Positions 1-9,700 of a stretch of 64,000 bases of DNA are shown one piece after another. The notes beneath the pieces are model-generated. The model was not told where the DNA came from. It worked only from the letters and a program-made list of their open reading frames with translations, and did no database searches. The DNA is from Vreelandella piezotolerans. Its GTDB lineage: Bacteria > Pseudomonadota > Gammaproteobacteria > Pseudomonadales > Halomonadaceae. Made by a program: the position numbers and the translations under genes. Positions within the stretch are counted from its first letter, which is position 1. Each line of letters begins with the position of its first letter. Where the stretch lies: positions 3,472,001 to 3,536,000 of the forward strand of contig NZ_CP048602.1 of the NCBI RefSeq assembly GCF_012427705.1, given 5' to 3'.

Positions 1-348
1 CACGGCCATACCGTCTTCTTCGCTCATCTCGGGCAGCGAGTAGATGCGCTCGCGCTCGGCGGCCACTTTCCATAGCTCGGCGTTGCCCATGATGACGGTG
101 TCGATCACCCGCTCGTTCTCGTAGGCAAACTGGTCCTGACGCAGCTTGCCCAGACGCGTGCTGCTGTCCAGCATCACCTGCCCGGACGTGGGCTCCAGCT
201 CGCCACCGAGAATTTTCATGAAGGTGGACTTGCCGCAACCATTCGCGCCAATCAACCCGTAGCGATGGCCATTATTGAACTTGACGGAGACGTTTTCGAA
301 CAGGGGCTTGGCCCCAAACTGCATGGTGATATTGGCGGTGGCGATCAA
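1..348 (-). CDS. ybiT: ABC-F family ATPase, N-terminal 116 residues (YbiT type), cut by window edge
   Basis: The visible part is the start of the first nucleotide-binding domain of an ABC-F protein, a soluble ATPase class that acts on ribosomes and has no membrane domain. The order strand - beta-rich start - Walker A (GANGCGKST, residues 34-42) - a [13 protein letters not shown] stretch - a [11 protein letters not shown] stretch matches the E. coli YbiT start closely from memory. The only start that fits the family N-terminus is TTG at 348; no ATG is available in frame and the ribosome binding site is weak. The rest of the gene lies to the left of the window. Assignment to the YbiT subgroup rather than EttA or Uup rests on the first 116 residues only. 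Confidence 0.85.
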   Translation of the reverse strand, partial: MIATANITMQFGAKPLFENVSVKFNNGHRYGLIGANGCGKSTFMKILGGELEPTSGQVMLDSSTRLGKLRQDQFAYENERVIDTVIMGNAELWKVAAERERIYSLPEMSEEDGMAV

Positions 349-446
349 GATAGAGACCCTGGTTGGCGACATAGCCCTGTTGGAGGAGCGGCATGCGTGC
401 AAAAGCACGCGATTCTACGCGCCTTTGGGCCACGTTACATCTCCCC

Positions 447-1325
447 TCAAGGCTTCTGCTCACCGTCTTTTACTGGCTGCGCGGGCATGTCGAGCAGAAA
501 ACGTTCACCATCAATCGCTTGGCGGAGTCTCGAGTGGAGAATCTCGACAATGCCCGCGTGCTCACCTACTAGCGCGGTGGTCGCCACCGTTAATCCGCGA
601 TGGCGGTGCTCGGCGGCGGCGCAAATCTCGGCAATGTCACCACCCTCACCGGCATGACGGCCTGGAGAGAGAAACAACATCGCCAGCACCACGTGGCCGC
701 TGCTGAATTCGGGAGTATCCAGCAGGTCCTCCAAGAGCGGCTCGTTGAAGCGGTACTCATCGCCGTCACGTCGCTCCATGGAAGCGACCGCCACGCAGCC
801 CACCTCGTCGCCCAGCAGGACGCTCAACTGCCCGGCCAGGCGGTTACGGACGGCGGTGACCTCGGGAATCGGGCTGCCGTGATCCACCAGCGCGACCTTA
901 GCAGCGTCATTTTCGGGCAGTTGGGCGCGCACGTGATCGGCCAACAGCTTCGCCAAACGCAGGTCGTTATGACCGAGCTCATCCACCAGCGGCCGTGCGA
1001 CGCGCACCGTCACATCAGGGAAGCGTGCCTGTAGCGCGGCCATCCGCTCCGGTAAATACCCCGTGAGGGCTTTGCTGGGGCCGAAGAAAAACGGCAGCAC
1101 GACGATCTCGGTGGCCCCCGCTTCGGCGCTGCGTTCGGCGGCGGGGCCCAGCGTGATGGCCGGAATGCCATCGACCTCTTCGGCGGGGATTTTATTGGAG
1201 TGCAGCAGCGAGGCCGCTTGAACGGTTTCCCCGAGCTGCTCACTCAGCGCCGCCGCCACCCGACGCAGATTATGGGTCGCTTGGGGGCGTAGAGAGCCGT
1301 TATCGACAAGAAAAATAGCGCGCAT
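447..1325 (-). CDS. CbiX/SirB-like sirohydrochlorin chelatase family protein, two-domain
   Basis: This 292-residue protein has two tandem chelatase half-domains (about 1-130 and 143-275). CbiX and SirB insert cobalt or iron into sirohydrochlorin using two histidines. The second half keeps both, H149 in VDHGS and H224 in SPGRHAGE. In the first half the matching places are N9 (VDNGS) and K85 (GPSKAL), so only one half looks competent to hold metal. The start ATG has an AAGGA site 8 bases upstream. It sits 14 bp downstream of the deacetylase-like gene, probably in one operon. No other cobalamin or siroheme genes are nearby, so the in vivo substrate is uncertain. Confidence 0.8.
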   Translation of the reverse strand: MRAIFLVDNGSLRPQATHNLRRVAAALSEQLGETVQAASLLHSNKIPAEEVDGIPAITLGPAAERSAEAGATEIVVLPFFFGPSKALTGYLPERMAALQARFPDVTVRVARPLVDELGHNDLRLAKLLADHVRAQLPENDAAKVALVDHGSPIPEVTAVRNRLAGQLSVLLGDEVGCVAVASMERRDGDEYRFNEPLLEDLLDTPEFSSGHVVLAMLFLSPGRHAGEGGDIAEICAAAEHRHRGLTVATTALVGEHAGIVEILHSRLRQAIDGERFLLDMPAQPVKDGEQKP

Positions 1326-1339
1326 CGCGTTCGTCCTTT

Positions 1340-2263
1340 TCAGTCAAAGCGTGGATGAGCCGCCAGCACATCCGCAGCGGCTCGGTGTAGCTGGGCGTGG
1401 CGTGCGGCGAGAGCGATGATATCGCGGTCGTAGCCACCGCCAATCACCGCCGCGACGGGAATGGCCGCCTCGCGACAGAGGTTCAACACGTAGTGATCTC
1501 GGGCATACAGCCCGTCGCTGCTTAGCGATAAATAGCCCAGGCGGTCGTCGTGATGCACATCTACCCCCGCATCGTAGAGCACCACGTCGGGTTGGTAGGC
1601 AGCAAGCACCCCAGGCAGCCAAGAGGTCAGTTCGGCCAAATAGGCGGCATCCTGCATGCCGTTGGGCAGGGCGATATCCAAATCGCTTTTTGCTTTGCGG
1701 GCGGGAAAGTTTCGCGCCGCATGCATGGACAACGTAAACACGCCTGGCACCTTTTCAAAGAGGCGCGCGGTGCCATCGCCCTGGTGCACGTCGCAATCCA
1801 CGATCAGCACCCGCTCTGCCCAGCCCTGCGCCAGCGCGTGGGCGGCGGCCACGGCTAAGTCGTTGATCAAGCAGTAGCCGCTGGCGGCATCTGCATGGGC
1901 GTGGTGCGTGCCGCCCGCCGAGTTACAGGCAAGCCCGGTGGCCAGGGCCGCTTCCAGGGTGAGCAGCGTGCCGCCGGTTTCCAGCCGCACTCGTTGCACC
2001 AAGGCCTCGGACCATACGAATCCACTGCGCCGCTGGGCGGCACGATCGAGCTGACCGTGCACAAACGCATGCACGTAGTCACGGGTATGCACGCGTTGCA
2101 GGCTTTCCAGGGTGGCCGGCTGGGGCGTGTGCCACTCGATGGGACACGCCAACGTTCGTTCGCCCAATAGCTGCCGAAGCACCCGAAACTTTTCCATCGG
2201 AAAAGGGTGATTGGCTGGCAAATCAATCGTATAACCCGGATGATGAACCACCGTTAACGCCAT
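1340..2263 (-). CDS. Histone deacetylase-fold amidohydrolase
   Basis: A 307-residue arginase/deacetylase-fold zinc hydrolase, of the bacterial group that removes acyl groups from acetylated proteins, polyamines or other amines. Visible active-site features are the paired histidines H120-H121 (GGTHHAH), zinc ligands D158 and H160 (DCDVHQGDG), D235 (GVDVHHDDRLG) and the transition-state tyrosine Y278 (GGGYDRD). All catalytic positions are present. It starts only 38 bp from the divergent ChaC gene and is followed by the CbiX-like gene after 14 bp. The natural substrate cannot be read from sequence; an acetyl-lysine or acetylpolyamine substrate is a family-level inference. Confidence 0.88.
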   Translation of the reverse strand: MALTVVHHPGYTIDLPANHPFPMEKFRVLRQLLGERTLACPIEWHTPQPATLESLQRVHTRDYVHAFVHGQLDRAAQRRSGFVWSEALVQRVRLETGGTLLTLEAALATGLACNSAGGTHHAHADAASGYCLINDLAVAAAHALAQGWAERVLIVDCDVHQGDGTARLFEKVPGVFTLSMHAARNFPARKAKSDLDIALPNGMQDAAYLAELTSWLPGVLAAYQPDVVLYDAGVDVHHDDRLGYLSLSSDGLYARDHYVLNLCREAAIPVAAVIGGGYDRDIIALAARHAQLHRAAADVLAAHPRFD

Positions 2264-2301
2264 GCGCGTGTTGCCACTTTGGTCACGAATGTAGATCGCT
2301 T

Positions 2302-2889
2302 ATGTTGCTTGATACCACGACGTTAAACCAGCAGAGAAACTTCTTCGACGGCCATGCGGACATCTGGCTTTTTGGCTACGGCTCGCTGATCTGGAAGGCC
2401 GATTTCGACTATCTAGAGCGCCGCCCTGCGGCCATTTCCGGCTGGGCGCGGCGCTTCTGGCAGGGCTCCCACGACCACCGGGGCACGCCGGACGCGCCGG
2501 GACGTGTGGCCACCCTGATTCGTGCCGAAGGCGCGGTGTGCCACGGCATGGCCTACCGCATCACCCCAGAAGTGCTTGCCCCGCTGGATGTGCGGGAGAA
2601 AAACGGCTATCTACGGGAGAAAGTCACGCTGACCTTTCTGGATGAAGCGGGCCATCCCGACCCCGCACAAGCGCCTACCGACGGGCTGATATATCTGGCC
2701 AGCGAGGATAACCCAGCGTTTTTAGGCGATGCGCCGCTGGCCGAGATCGCCCAACAAATTGCCCAGGCCCACGGCCCCAGCGGACCCAACAGCGCCTACT
2801 TGCTCAACCTGGCCCAGGCGCTGCGCGAACTGGGCACCGAGGATGCGCATATCTTTGCCCTGGAGGAGCAGTTACAGCGCTACCAGTAG
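2302..2889 (+). CDS. chaC: ChaC-type gamma-glutamylcyclotransferase (glutathione-specific)
   Basis: ChaC enzymes cleave glutathione to 5-oxoproline and cysteinylglycine in the cytoplasm. The protein (195 residues) has the family signature FGYGSLIW at 24-31, the basic GWARRFWQGS segment near 47-56 and the REKNGY motif at 98-103, where E99 is the expected catalytic glutamate. The 3' end overlaps the convergent HPP gene by 10 bp. The 5-oxoproline product is the substrate of PxpABC encoded at 42-44 kb in this window, a possible metabolic link although the loci are not adjacent. Confidence 0.88.
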   Translation: MLLDTTTLNQQRNFFDGHADIWLFGYGSLIWKADFDYLERRPAAISGWARRFWQGSHDHRGTPDAPGRVATLIRAEGAVCHGMAYRITPEVLAPLDVREKNGYLREKVTLTFLDEAGHPDPAQAPTDGLIYLASEDNPAFLGDAPLAEIAQQIAQAHGPSGPNSAYLLNLAQALRELGTEDAHIFALEEQLQRYQ

Positions 2890-3407
2890 CGCGGGTAGCG
2901 GCGGTGACGGGCGAGGTTATTGACCAATATCGCGACCAACAGCATGACGATGCAGCCCGCGCCAATGGGCATCAGCGGATACCACCAGCCCAATTGATGC
3001 ACGCTAGCGCCGCCTGCCACGGCAATCAGCGCTGCGGCAGCTCCTGGCGGATGCACGGTATGGGTGAGCTGCATGATCAAAATGGAGAGCGACACCGCCA
3101 GCGCCATGGAAAGGGGCGTGGCGCCCAGCCATTGATAGCAGCCTACCCCCACACAGGCAGAGAGCACGCTACCAAACAGCACGTGGCTTGGCTGGGCAAA
3201 CGGACTTTCCGGGGCCGCGTAAATCAGCACCGAGGTTGCCCCGAACGAGCCCACGATCAACAGCTGCTGGGAGAGCCATTCGACGCTTAGCCAGCAAATC
3301 AGCGCCATGCCGGTAAAGGCTCCCAGCCATGACCAGCAGGCATCTTGCCAACCCACCCGAGGGCGCGGCGTCCGTTCTCCGCGCATTTTGCCAAGATACG
3401 TCTTCAT
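2880..3407 (-). CDS. HPP family integral membrane protein
   Basis: A 175-residue inner-membrane protein with about four or five hydrophobic segments (about 25-42, 50-65, 76-95, 100-116, 147-165) and the family-defining HPP motif at 119-121 in HTVHPPGAAAAL. HPP proteins are poorly studied; some cyanobacterial and plastid members have been linked to nitrite transport, but nothing near this gene supports that role here. A purine-rich AAGGCGAG site precedes the ATG. The gene is convergent with chaC and overlaps its end by 10 bp. Confidence 0.85.
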   Translation of the reverse strand: MKTYLGKMRGERTPRPRVGWQDACWSWLGAFTGMALICWLSVEWLSQQLLIVGSFGATSVLIYAAPESPFAQPSHVLFGSVLSACVGVGCYQWLGATPLSMALAVSLSILIMQLTHTVHPPGAAAALIAVAGGASVHQLGWWYPLMPIGAGCIVMLLVAILVNNLARHRRYPRYW

Positions 3408-3564
3408 CGCACTCGCCTTTGCACAAAAAGAGTGCAGATGATGACAAAATGCACCACAGAAGCAAATGACAATGCGTCATGGATAGATGAGATTCGCTCA
3501 AGCCAACGTTACCGAAGACAGCCGGACGAGCCGACGCTTTAGCGTTTGCCCTCCCGCCGCGGTG

Positions 3565-3858
3565 CTACATCATCAGCCACGACAGGATAAACAGTGCCAC
3601 CAGCGTGCGGAAAATGCCGCCGATGATGGAACCGCGCAGAAACGCTCGCAGCCCGCCCCATAGGATCAGTAGACCGATCACCAGTATCGCGAGGCTCAAG
3701 AACGAGTCGTTGATGCCCAGCGAACGCGTCAGCCCGCCGATGAAGTCATCGAAGGCACCAAAAAAATTGGTGAAGATTCCCACCAAAAACTCCACCACCA
3801 CGCGGATGGCCTCACCAATCGCTTCACCAATACCTTCAAAAAATCCGTTTGCCTGCAT
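3565..3858 (-). CDS. Small hydrophobic membrane protein of unknown function
   Basis: A 97-residue protein that I do not recognise. The first half is amphipathic and rich in Gly, Phe and Ile (an IGEAIGEAI stretch, then FLVGIFTNFFGAFDDF). The second half has one strong transmembrane segment near 55-68, a short basic loop (RAFLRGS) and a final hydrophobic segment ending SWLMM. There is no signal peptidase site. The gene stands alone between the HPP gene and the glycine riboswitch leader. It is probably real because the frame is open and hydrophobic throughout, but no function can be assigned. Confidence 0.55.
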   Translation of the reverse strand: MQANGFFEGIGEAIGEAIRVVVEFLVGIFTNFFGAFDDFIGGLTRSLGINDSFLSLAILVIGLLILWGGLRAFLRGSIIGGIFRTLVALFILSWLMM

Positions 3859-4052
3859 GCGTGTTGTCCGTTGCTCGAAGATGATCGTCTAAAAAGAATA
3901 GCGGGAAGTTAAGTGCTCAACGATAGTCGGCATTGTGTGTGAAAACGCGGTGTGTGAAAACACGCGAACTGGCAAAACCACGTCATGGGCAGCTTCCACC
4001 TTTCGCCTATTCCCTTTTTAGCACTTCCGCGTTACAACAATAAGCATGCATG

Positions 4053-4243
4053 TGCGGGAGAGACTGGTGCACGACGCCAGCGCCGAAGGAGCAACGACCC
4101 CGGAAACTCTCAGGCCAACGGACCGCAATCGCTAACGTTTTTACCAATACGTTCCGAAGAGTGGTTGATGACGGCGTCACTCAACCCACCGAAGGAGCAA
4201 GCGCCGCCACATTGGCGTGAATCTCTCAGGTTCCATGACGGAA
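4053..4243 (+). promoter_or_regulatory. Tandem glycine riboswitch (two aptamers)
   Basis: Aptamer I spans about 4053-4127: GCGGGAGAG, GCCGAAGGAGCAA and CCGGAAACTCTCAGGCC are hallmark glycine-aptamer segments, closed by a P1 pairing TGCGG (4053-4057) with CCGCA (4123-4127). Aptamer II spans about 4152-4243 with CCGAAGGAGCAA and AATCTCTCAGGTTCC, closed by TTCCG (4152-4156) with CGGAA (4239-4243). The linker is about 24 nt. The element ends 68 bases upstream of the DadA-like ATG, so it should control that gene in response to glycine. Two aptamers in series is the classic arrangement for this class. Confidence 0.92.
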
Positions 4244-4247
4244 GGGG

Positions 4248-4277
4248 TACCCCTAGCAAACACCTTTGCTGAGGGTA
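4248..4277 (+). promoter_or_regulatory. Probable expression-platform hairpin of the glycine riboswitch
   Basis: TACCC (4248-4252) can pair with GGGTA (4273-4277), and AGCAAA (4255-4260) with TTTGCT (4265-4270) around a CACC loop, giving a nearly continuous 13-pair hairpin. The palindrome AGGGGTACCCCT (4243-4254) overlaps both this stem and the end of aptamer II, so the structures could exclude each other. No U-run follows, which argues against a simple intrinsic terminator; Rho-dependent or translational control is possible. Confidence 0.5.
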
Positions 4278-4311
4278 TCGCCCGACGCTCATACAATCTG
4301 TGGAGATCATC

Positions 4312-5553
4312 ATGCAACGCATTGCAGTCATTGGCGGTGGCATTACCGGCATCACCAGCGCCTACGCCCTCGCTAAACGCGGCTTTGACGTCACCGTCTT
4401 CGAGAAACATCGCTACGCGGCAATGGAAACCTCCTTTGCCAACGGCGGTCAGCTGTCCGCCTCGAATGCCGAGGTATGGAACCACTGGCCCACGGTCATC
4501 AAAGGCCTGCGCTGGATGCTGAAAAGCGACGCCCCGCTGCTCGTCAACCCTCGCCCCACCTGGCACAAGCTGAGCTGGTTTGCCGAGTTCATCGCCGCCA
4601 TTCCCCGCTATGCCGACAACACCACCGAAACAGCACGCTTGGCGATTGCTGCCCGAGAGCACTTGTTTCAGTGGGCCCGCGATGAGCAGATCGAGTTCGA
4701 TGTGAAGCAAAAAGGCATTTTGCATATCTACCGCGATAAAGCAGGCTACGAGCACGCAGCCAAGGTGTCACAGTTGCTCCAAAAAGGTGGGCTCGAGCGC
4801 CGCGCTGTCACCCCAGAAGAGATGCGCGCCATCGAGCCCACCCTAGCGGGTAACTATTACGGCGGTTTCTTTACCGAAAGCGATGCCACGGGCGATATCC
4901 ATAAGTACACCAACGGCTTGGCGAAAGCCTCTGCCAAACGCGGCGTGCAGCTCAACTACGGTCATCAAGTGACCGACCTGGGTGCGGATGAGAGCAGCGC
5001 CTGGATCAGCGCGGTGGTCGACGGCGAAGAGGTTCATCAGAGCTTCGATAGCGTAGTGGTGTGTGCGGGCATTGGCAGTCGCGCCATCGCCGCCAAGTTA
5101 GGCGACCGTATGAACATCTACCCGGTCAAAGGCTACTCCATCACAGTACAGTTGGATGACGAGGCATCACAGCAGGCCGCTCCCACGGTCAGCCTGCTGG
5201 ACGACGAGACCAAACTCGTCACCAGCCGCTTGGGCAACGACCGCTTCCGCGTGGCGGGGACGGCAGAGTTCAACGGCGCCAACCGCGACATTCGTAACGA
5301 CAGGATTCAGCCACTGGTGCGCTGGGTGGAGCAGTGTTTCCCTGGCGTGAGTACCCAGCGAGTAGTGCCGTGGGCGGGCCTGCGCCCGATGATGCCGAAC
5401 ATGCTGCCCAAGGTCGGCCCCGGCAAATTGCCAACCGTTTTCTACAATACCGGTCATGGCCACCTAGGCTGGACGCTCTCGGCGATCACTGCCGAGATGC
5501 TCGCCGACGCGGTCGATCACTCACATGCCACGTCACTCGCGATCACCCGCTAG
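4312..5553 (+). CDS. DadA-like FAD-dependent D-amino acid (or glycine) dehydrogenase
   Basis: A 413-residue DAO-family flavoprotein that would oxidatively deaminate a D-amino acid or glycine to the 2-oxo acid and ammonia. The N-terminus has the FAD dinucleotide-binding GGGITGITSAYALAKRG (about 7-23). The C-terminal FAD-contacting region has WAGLRPMMPNMLPKVG and NTGHGHLGWTLS, as in DadA. I chose ATG 4312 because GGAG sits 6 bases upstream; an in-frame GTG at 4300 lacks a site. The leader is a tandem glycine riboswitch, so glycine is a likely inducer and perhaps a substrate. DadA itself usually sits with an alanine racemase, which is absent here, so a glycine-related role is an attractive inference. 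Confidence 0.85.
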   Translation: MQRIAVIGGGITGITSAYALAKRGFDVTVFEKHRYAAMETSFANGGQLSASNAEVWNHWPTVIKGLRWMLKSDAPLLVNPRPTWHKLSWFAEFIAAIPRYADNTTETARLAIAAREHLFQWARDEQIEFDVKQKGILHIYRDKAGYEHAAKVSQLLQKGGLERRAVTPEEMRAIEPTLAGNYYGGFFTESDATGDIHKYTNGLAKASAKRGVQLNYGHQVTDLGADESSAWISAVVDGEEVHQSFDSVVVCAGIGSRAIAAKLGDRMNIYPVKGYSITVQLDDEASQQAAPTVSLLDDETKLVTSRLGNDRFRVAGTAEFNGANRDIRNDRIQPLVRWVEQCFPGVSTQRVVPWAGLRPMMPNMLPKVGPGKLPTVFYNTGHGHLGWTLSAITAEMLADAVDHSHATSLAITR

Positions 5554-5571
5554 ACGCGGTAACCCATAACG

Positions 5572-5597
5572 AAAAGGGGCCACCAGGCCCCTTTGTT
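5572..5597 (+). terminator. Rho-independent terminator after the DadA-like gene
   Basis: Stem AAAGGGGCC (5573-5581) pairs with GGCCCCTTT (5586-5594), followed by a short T-containing tail. The A-run on the left arm lets it also serve the convergent GGDEF gene. Confidence 0.75.
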
Positions 5598-5613
5598 AAC
5601 ATGGCCAACATGG

Positions 5614-6531
5614 CTAACATGCGACCCTATCCCGTCCGCTCTCTTTGGCGTGATACAGCGCGTTATCGACCCGTTTCATCATGCTCTTGGGCGTATCGTG
5701 CGCAGCGGCCTCGGCAACCCCCAAGCTAACGGTGACACGGTCGGCCCCCGGAAAAGAGGCGCTAGCGATACGCTGACGTATCTTCTCAGCGAGCTTGGCC
5801 GCTTGCTCACGGGGCGTTTCGGGAGCCAGAATGATGAACTCCTCGCCTCCCCAGCGGGCGCAGTAGTCGGCGCTGCGCAAATTGGTCTCCAGCAGCGTTG
5901 CCAACGCGCGCAGCACTTGATCGCCCACGTCGTGACCTTGGCTATCGTTGATCGTTTTAAAATAGTCGATGTCGAGCATGATGAGCGAAAATGGTCGCAC
6001 ATAGCGGCTTAAGCGACCTAGCTCGTGTTTCAGCAGGTAATCGAACCTCGAGCGATTCATCAGCCCGGTCAGCATATCGGTGGTGGCGAGGCGCTTTAAT
6101 TCGGCTTCTTTTTCCACCCGCCGGGTGATATCACGCTGAACTAGCACTAGAACGGTCGACGCATAGCCGGGCATCGACATCGCGGTGATACGCCACTCGA
6201 TGAGCGGTCGTGGCGCTTTGGAGAGCAACGCCTCCTCTTCATGATCCAGACCGGAGAGCGAATATCCCACCTTCAGCTCACCGGCAGACAAGGCTTGGTC
6301 GAGCTGACTCAACAATTGCTCGTTCGCCGCCGCTTGATGGACGATTTTAGGGGACGCCCCCAACCAACGGTAGCGATCGCCCCCCCAAAATTGAACGTAC
6401 TCTTCGCTAACATCCAGCACCCGAATGCCACCACCATCGGGCCACCTGCCAAGCATCGCGACGGCCTGACTGCTGGGTTCGCTGATGGACAGCGGCGCTC
6501 CTTGCTCTTGATCTTGCGATGTTTCTACCAT
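5614..6531 (-). CDS. PAS-GGDEF diguanylate cyclase
   Basis: A 305-residue cytoplasmic protein with an N-terminal PAS-like sensor (about 30-137, ending in the typical QRDITRRVEKEAELKRLATTD linker region) and a GGDEF domain (about 148-303). The active-site motif is GGEEF at 228-232, and R219-x-x-D222 sits five residues upstream, which matches the inhibitory I-site. It should therefore make c-di-GMP and be product-inhibited. No membrane segments are present. It is transcribed alone, convergent with the glycine-controlled gene. Confidence 0.88.
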   Translation of the reverse strand: MVETSQDQEQGAPLSISEPSSQAVAMLGRWPDGGGIRVLDVSEEYVQFWGGDRYRWLGASPKIVHQAAANEQLLSQLDQALSAGELKVGYSLSGLDHEEEALLSKAPRPLIEWRITAMSMPGYASTVLVLVQRDITRRVEKEAELKRLATTDMLTGLMNRSRFDYLLKHELGRLSRYVRPFSLIMLDIDYFKTINDSQGHDVGDQVLRALATLLETNLRSADYCARWGGEEFIILAPETPREQAAKLAEKIRQRIASASFPGADRVTVSLGVAEAAAHDTPKSMMKRVDNALYHAKESGRDRVAC

Positions 6532-6720
6532 AATTCATCCAATGAAAGTCGGCGTTGGGGTCGTTTCGTCCCAGAAACGAGCCGTGATATCCAAGCGCGA
6601 AACGTCTTTCGACAATACGCACCCTCAATGCACTGGCCACGTCGCCATTACACGGAGGATACGCGCGCTTACTCAATAGCAATATAGTCCACGTTATGAA
6701 TACGCGAAAAGTAGCGACCG

Positions 6721-9700
6721 TTACGCGGCTCTTGCGACCCAAAGCCGATAGAGCGCTGGCGTAAAGAAAAACGACACTAATGTGGCCAAGAGTAGACCAA
6801 AGCCCACCGTTTGTGCGAAGGGAGGCCATAACCCACCGGCGGCGACCATGAGCGGAATGAGCCCCGCAAAGGTCGTGATGGTCGTCGACACGATATGTCG
6901 GCTGGTTGGCCCGCTGATCACTGCCAACATTGCCTCGCTATCCCCTTGCCGAGCAGCCGGATCGTCATCGAAGGCAGCAATGATGATGATCGTGGCGTTG
7001 ATCGCCACCCCCACCAACCCCATGATGCCGACGATGATCACGAACCCGAACGCGTGCCCGCTCAGCAGTAGGGCCACGATGCCCATGCCCATCGCCTGCG
7101 CCCCAGCGATAAAGACGATGGCGGCACGACGGAAAGAGTTAAAGGCCAGCACCACGGTCGCCAACATCGCAATGACGAGCAGCACCACCGAGGCGAGCAG
7201 CTGGCTGACGGCTTCGTCACGCTCGGCGGCTTCACCACCGGTTTCGATCCGATAACCGGGGGGAAGACGTATCTCGCCCGAATCGATGGCCGCCTGAAGC
7301 TTGGTCTCGAGCTGTGCCATGGAGATGGCTGGCAGCGCATCGGCTACCAAATAGCCTTGCACGAGCTGGACACGCTCGGCGTTGCGGCGGGTAATGACGC
7401 TCCACGAAGGCACCAAGCCGCTGTCGGCGACGGCCGCGAGCGGTAATCCCTCGCTGGCGTGCTCACTGACGAGGCGTAACGCCGCCAGCTGCTCGGCGTC
7501 GGTACGCCAGTCGTCGGCATAGCGCACGCGCACGGGCAGCTGCTGGGTGTCTTCAAGTAATACGCCCGCGGGTTGACCAGAGAGCGCCGCCCCCACCTGC
7601 TCGGCAAGATTTTGCGGCGATAGCCCGACATTGTTCAGCGCGGTTTGGTCGATATCCAGCATCAGGCGGGGTAAATCTTGCTGCATCCCGGCGCGCACAT
7701 GAGTCACCTGCGGAAGCTGGTGCATCAGGCCTGCTAGCTCGAGTCCGAGCGACGAGAGTACGTTCAAATCATTGCCATAGACGCGCAGCTCGATGGGAGC
7801 CTTGAACGGCGGCCCCTGCTCGTATTTGCGCACCACGCTTTGGGCCTGTGGAAAGCGTCTATCCAACGCCTGCTGCAAGGGGGGCACCTGCCGATTGGTG
7901 ACGTCTAACGATTCTGTATCCACGATCAAGTGCAAGAAAGCAGGGTTATTATCTTCATTCGTCAGCACGTTGTAGTACATCATCGGAGCGCTTTCGCCGA
8001 TGAACGCAGAGACGCGTAGCACGCCCGGCACCTCCCGCACCATGTGCTCCACCTCATGGGCCAAGGCCTGCGTTTGCGCGATGCTGCTGGCAGCGGGTAG
8101 CCGTACTTCGATATGAAACTGATCGCGATCGGCAGGCGGGAAAAATGCGACGTCTAGCGTGGGCATTAACGCGATTCCACCCACGGGCACACAGAGGGTA
8201 ATGACCATGGCGGCCACAGGATGGCGCAACGCGCTCCGCACCGTGCCACGAAAGGCACGCTTCAGCGAGTGGTCGCGCGGGGCAGGCGGTTTGGCCGCCA
8301 CCTTGGCCAGCAGCATGGGTGACAGCGCCGGCACCAGAAACAGTGAGACCAGGTACGAACTCACTAGCGCCACCATGACCGCCATGGCCAGCGGTCCGAC
8401 GAACTCTCCCGCCGGGCCTGGCATGAGTACGATGGGCATGAACGCCAGAATGGTCGTCAGCGTACTGGCGAGCAGCGGCACCGCTAAATGGCGTAACGCA
8501 TCGCGGGTCGCGGCCAGCGCAGAATCACCTTGTAAAAAGCGCTCCCGGAGGGCGTTGGTCATGACGATAGCGTTATCCACCATTAGCCCCAGCGCGACAA
8601 TGATGCCGATGATGCTCATTTGGTGAATTTCCATGCCCAACGGCCGGAATAGCGCCAGTGTCAGCAGCGCCGTGGCGGGAATGGCCAAGCCCACGGTCAA
8701 GGCAGAACGCCACCCCATGGTCAGAAATAGAATGGCGACCACCAATACCAAGCCCATTAGCAGACTGAGCGCTACATCGCTCAGCCGCTGGTTGGTGTAG
8801 CTGGCCTGCTCGAAGACCTCTTCGACGGCAAGACCGACCGGCAGCTCATCGGCGAAGTCGGCAAGTCGCTCCTGCGCCCGCGCTACCCATAGATCGATCC
8901 GCTGACCAGGCGCCATGCGTGCGCCCACATAGACGGCGCGCTCACCGTCGAGCAGCGCCACGGCGTTGGGCGGGTCTTGCACACCACGGCGCAGTTCGGC
9001 GATTTCGCCCAGTTTGACGCTCTGTCCCTGCCGGGTCGTCACGTTGATCTCCCGCAGACGATCCAGCGCGTCGAACTCGCCGCTCAGACCTACCGTGAGC
9101 CGATGTCCTTGGGTCACGACTTCGCCCGCCGTGCGTCGCCCATCGCTGGCCTCGATGGTGGCCGCCAACTGCCCCACGGATAGCCCGAGAGCATTGAGCT
9201 CCATGGGGTCCACCACTACCTCGACCTGCTCGCCGGCGACGCCAAAGCGGTGGGTATATTCGGTGCCGGCCACTTGGCGAAACGCATCTTCCAGGCGCTC
9301 GGCGTAACGCTCCATGACGGGCGGCGAGGGAGGCGTGTCTAGCGTCCAGCGCAGCGCGGCGACGAGACTGAACGCATAGCCGCGATCATCCAGCAGCTCA
9401 GGCGTTTGCACGCCCTCTGGCAACGACGGGGCGACATCGCCGAGCTTGTCGCGCACGCGGCTCCATACCGGCGTGACGTCGGTGACCTCGTCACCCAGCT
9501 CCACACTCAGCAGCGCAATGCCTTGGCGCGACGTGGATTCCAACACGTGAATTTCCGAGATGGTCCTTAATTCATCCTCGATAGGTCGCGCGACCAACGC
9601 TTCGATTTGTTCCGGCGTAGCGCCTGGAAACGGCGCGAGCACCGTGGCCATGCGTGCCACCAAATGGGGGTCTTCCGCCCTGGGCAGAGTTTGTATGGCC

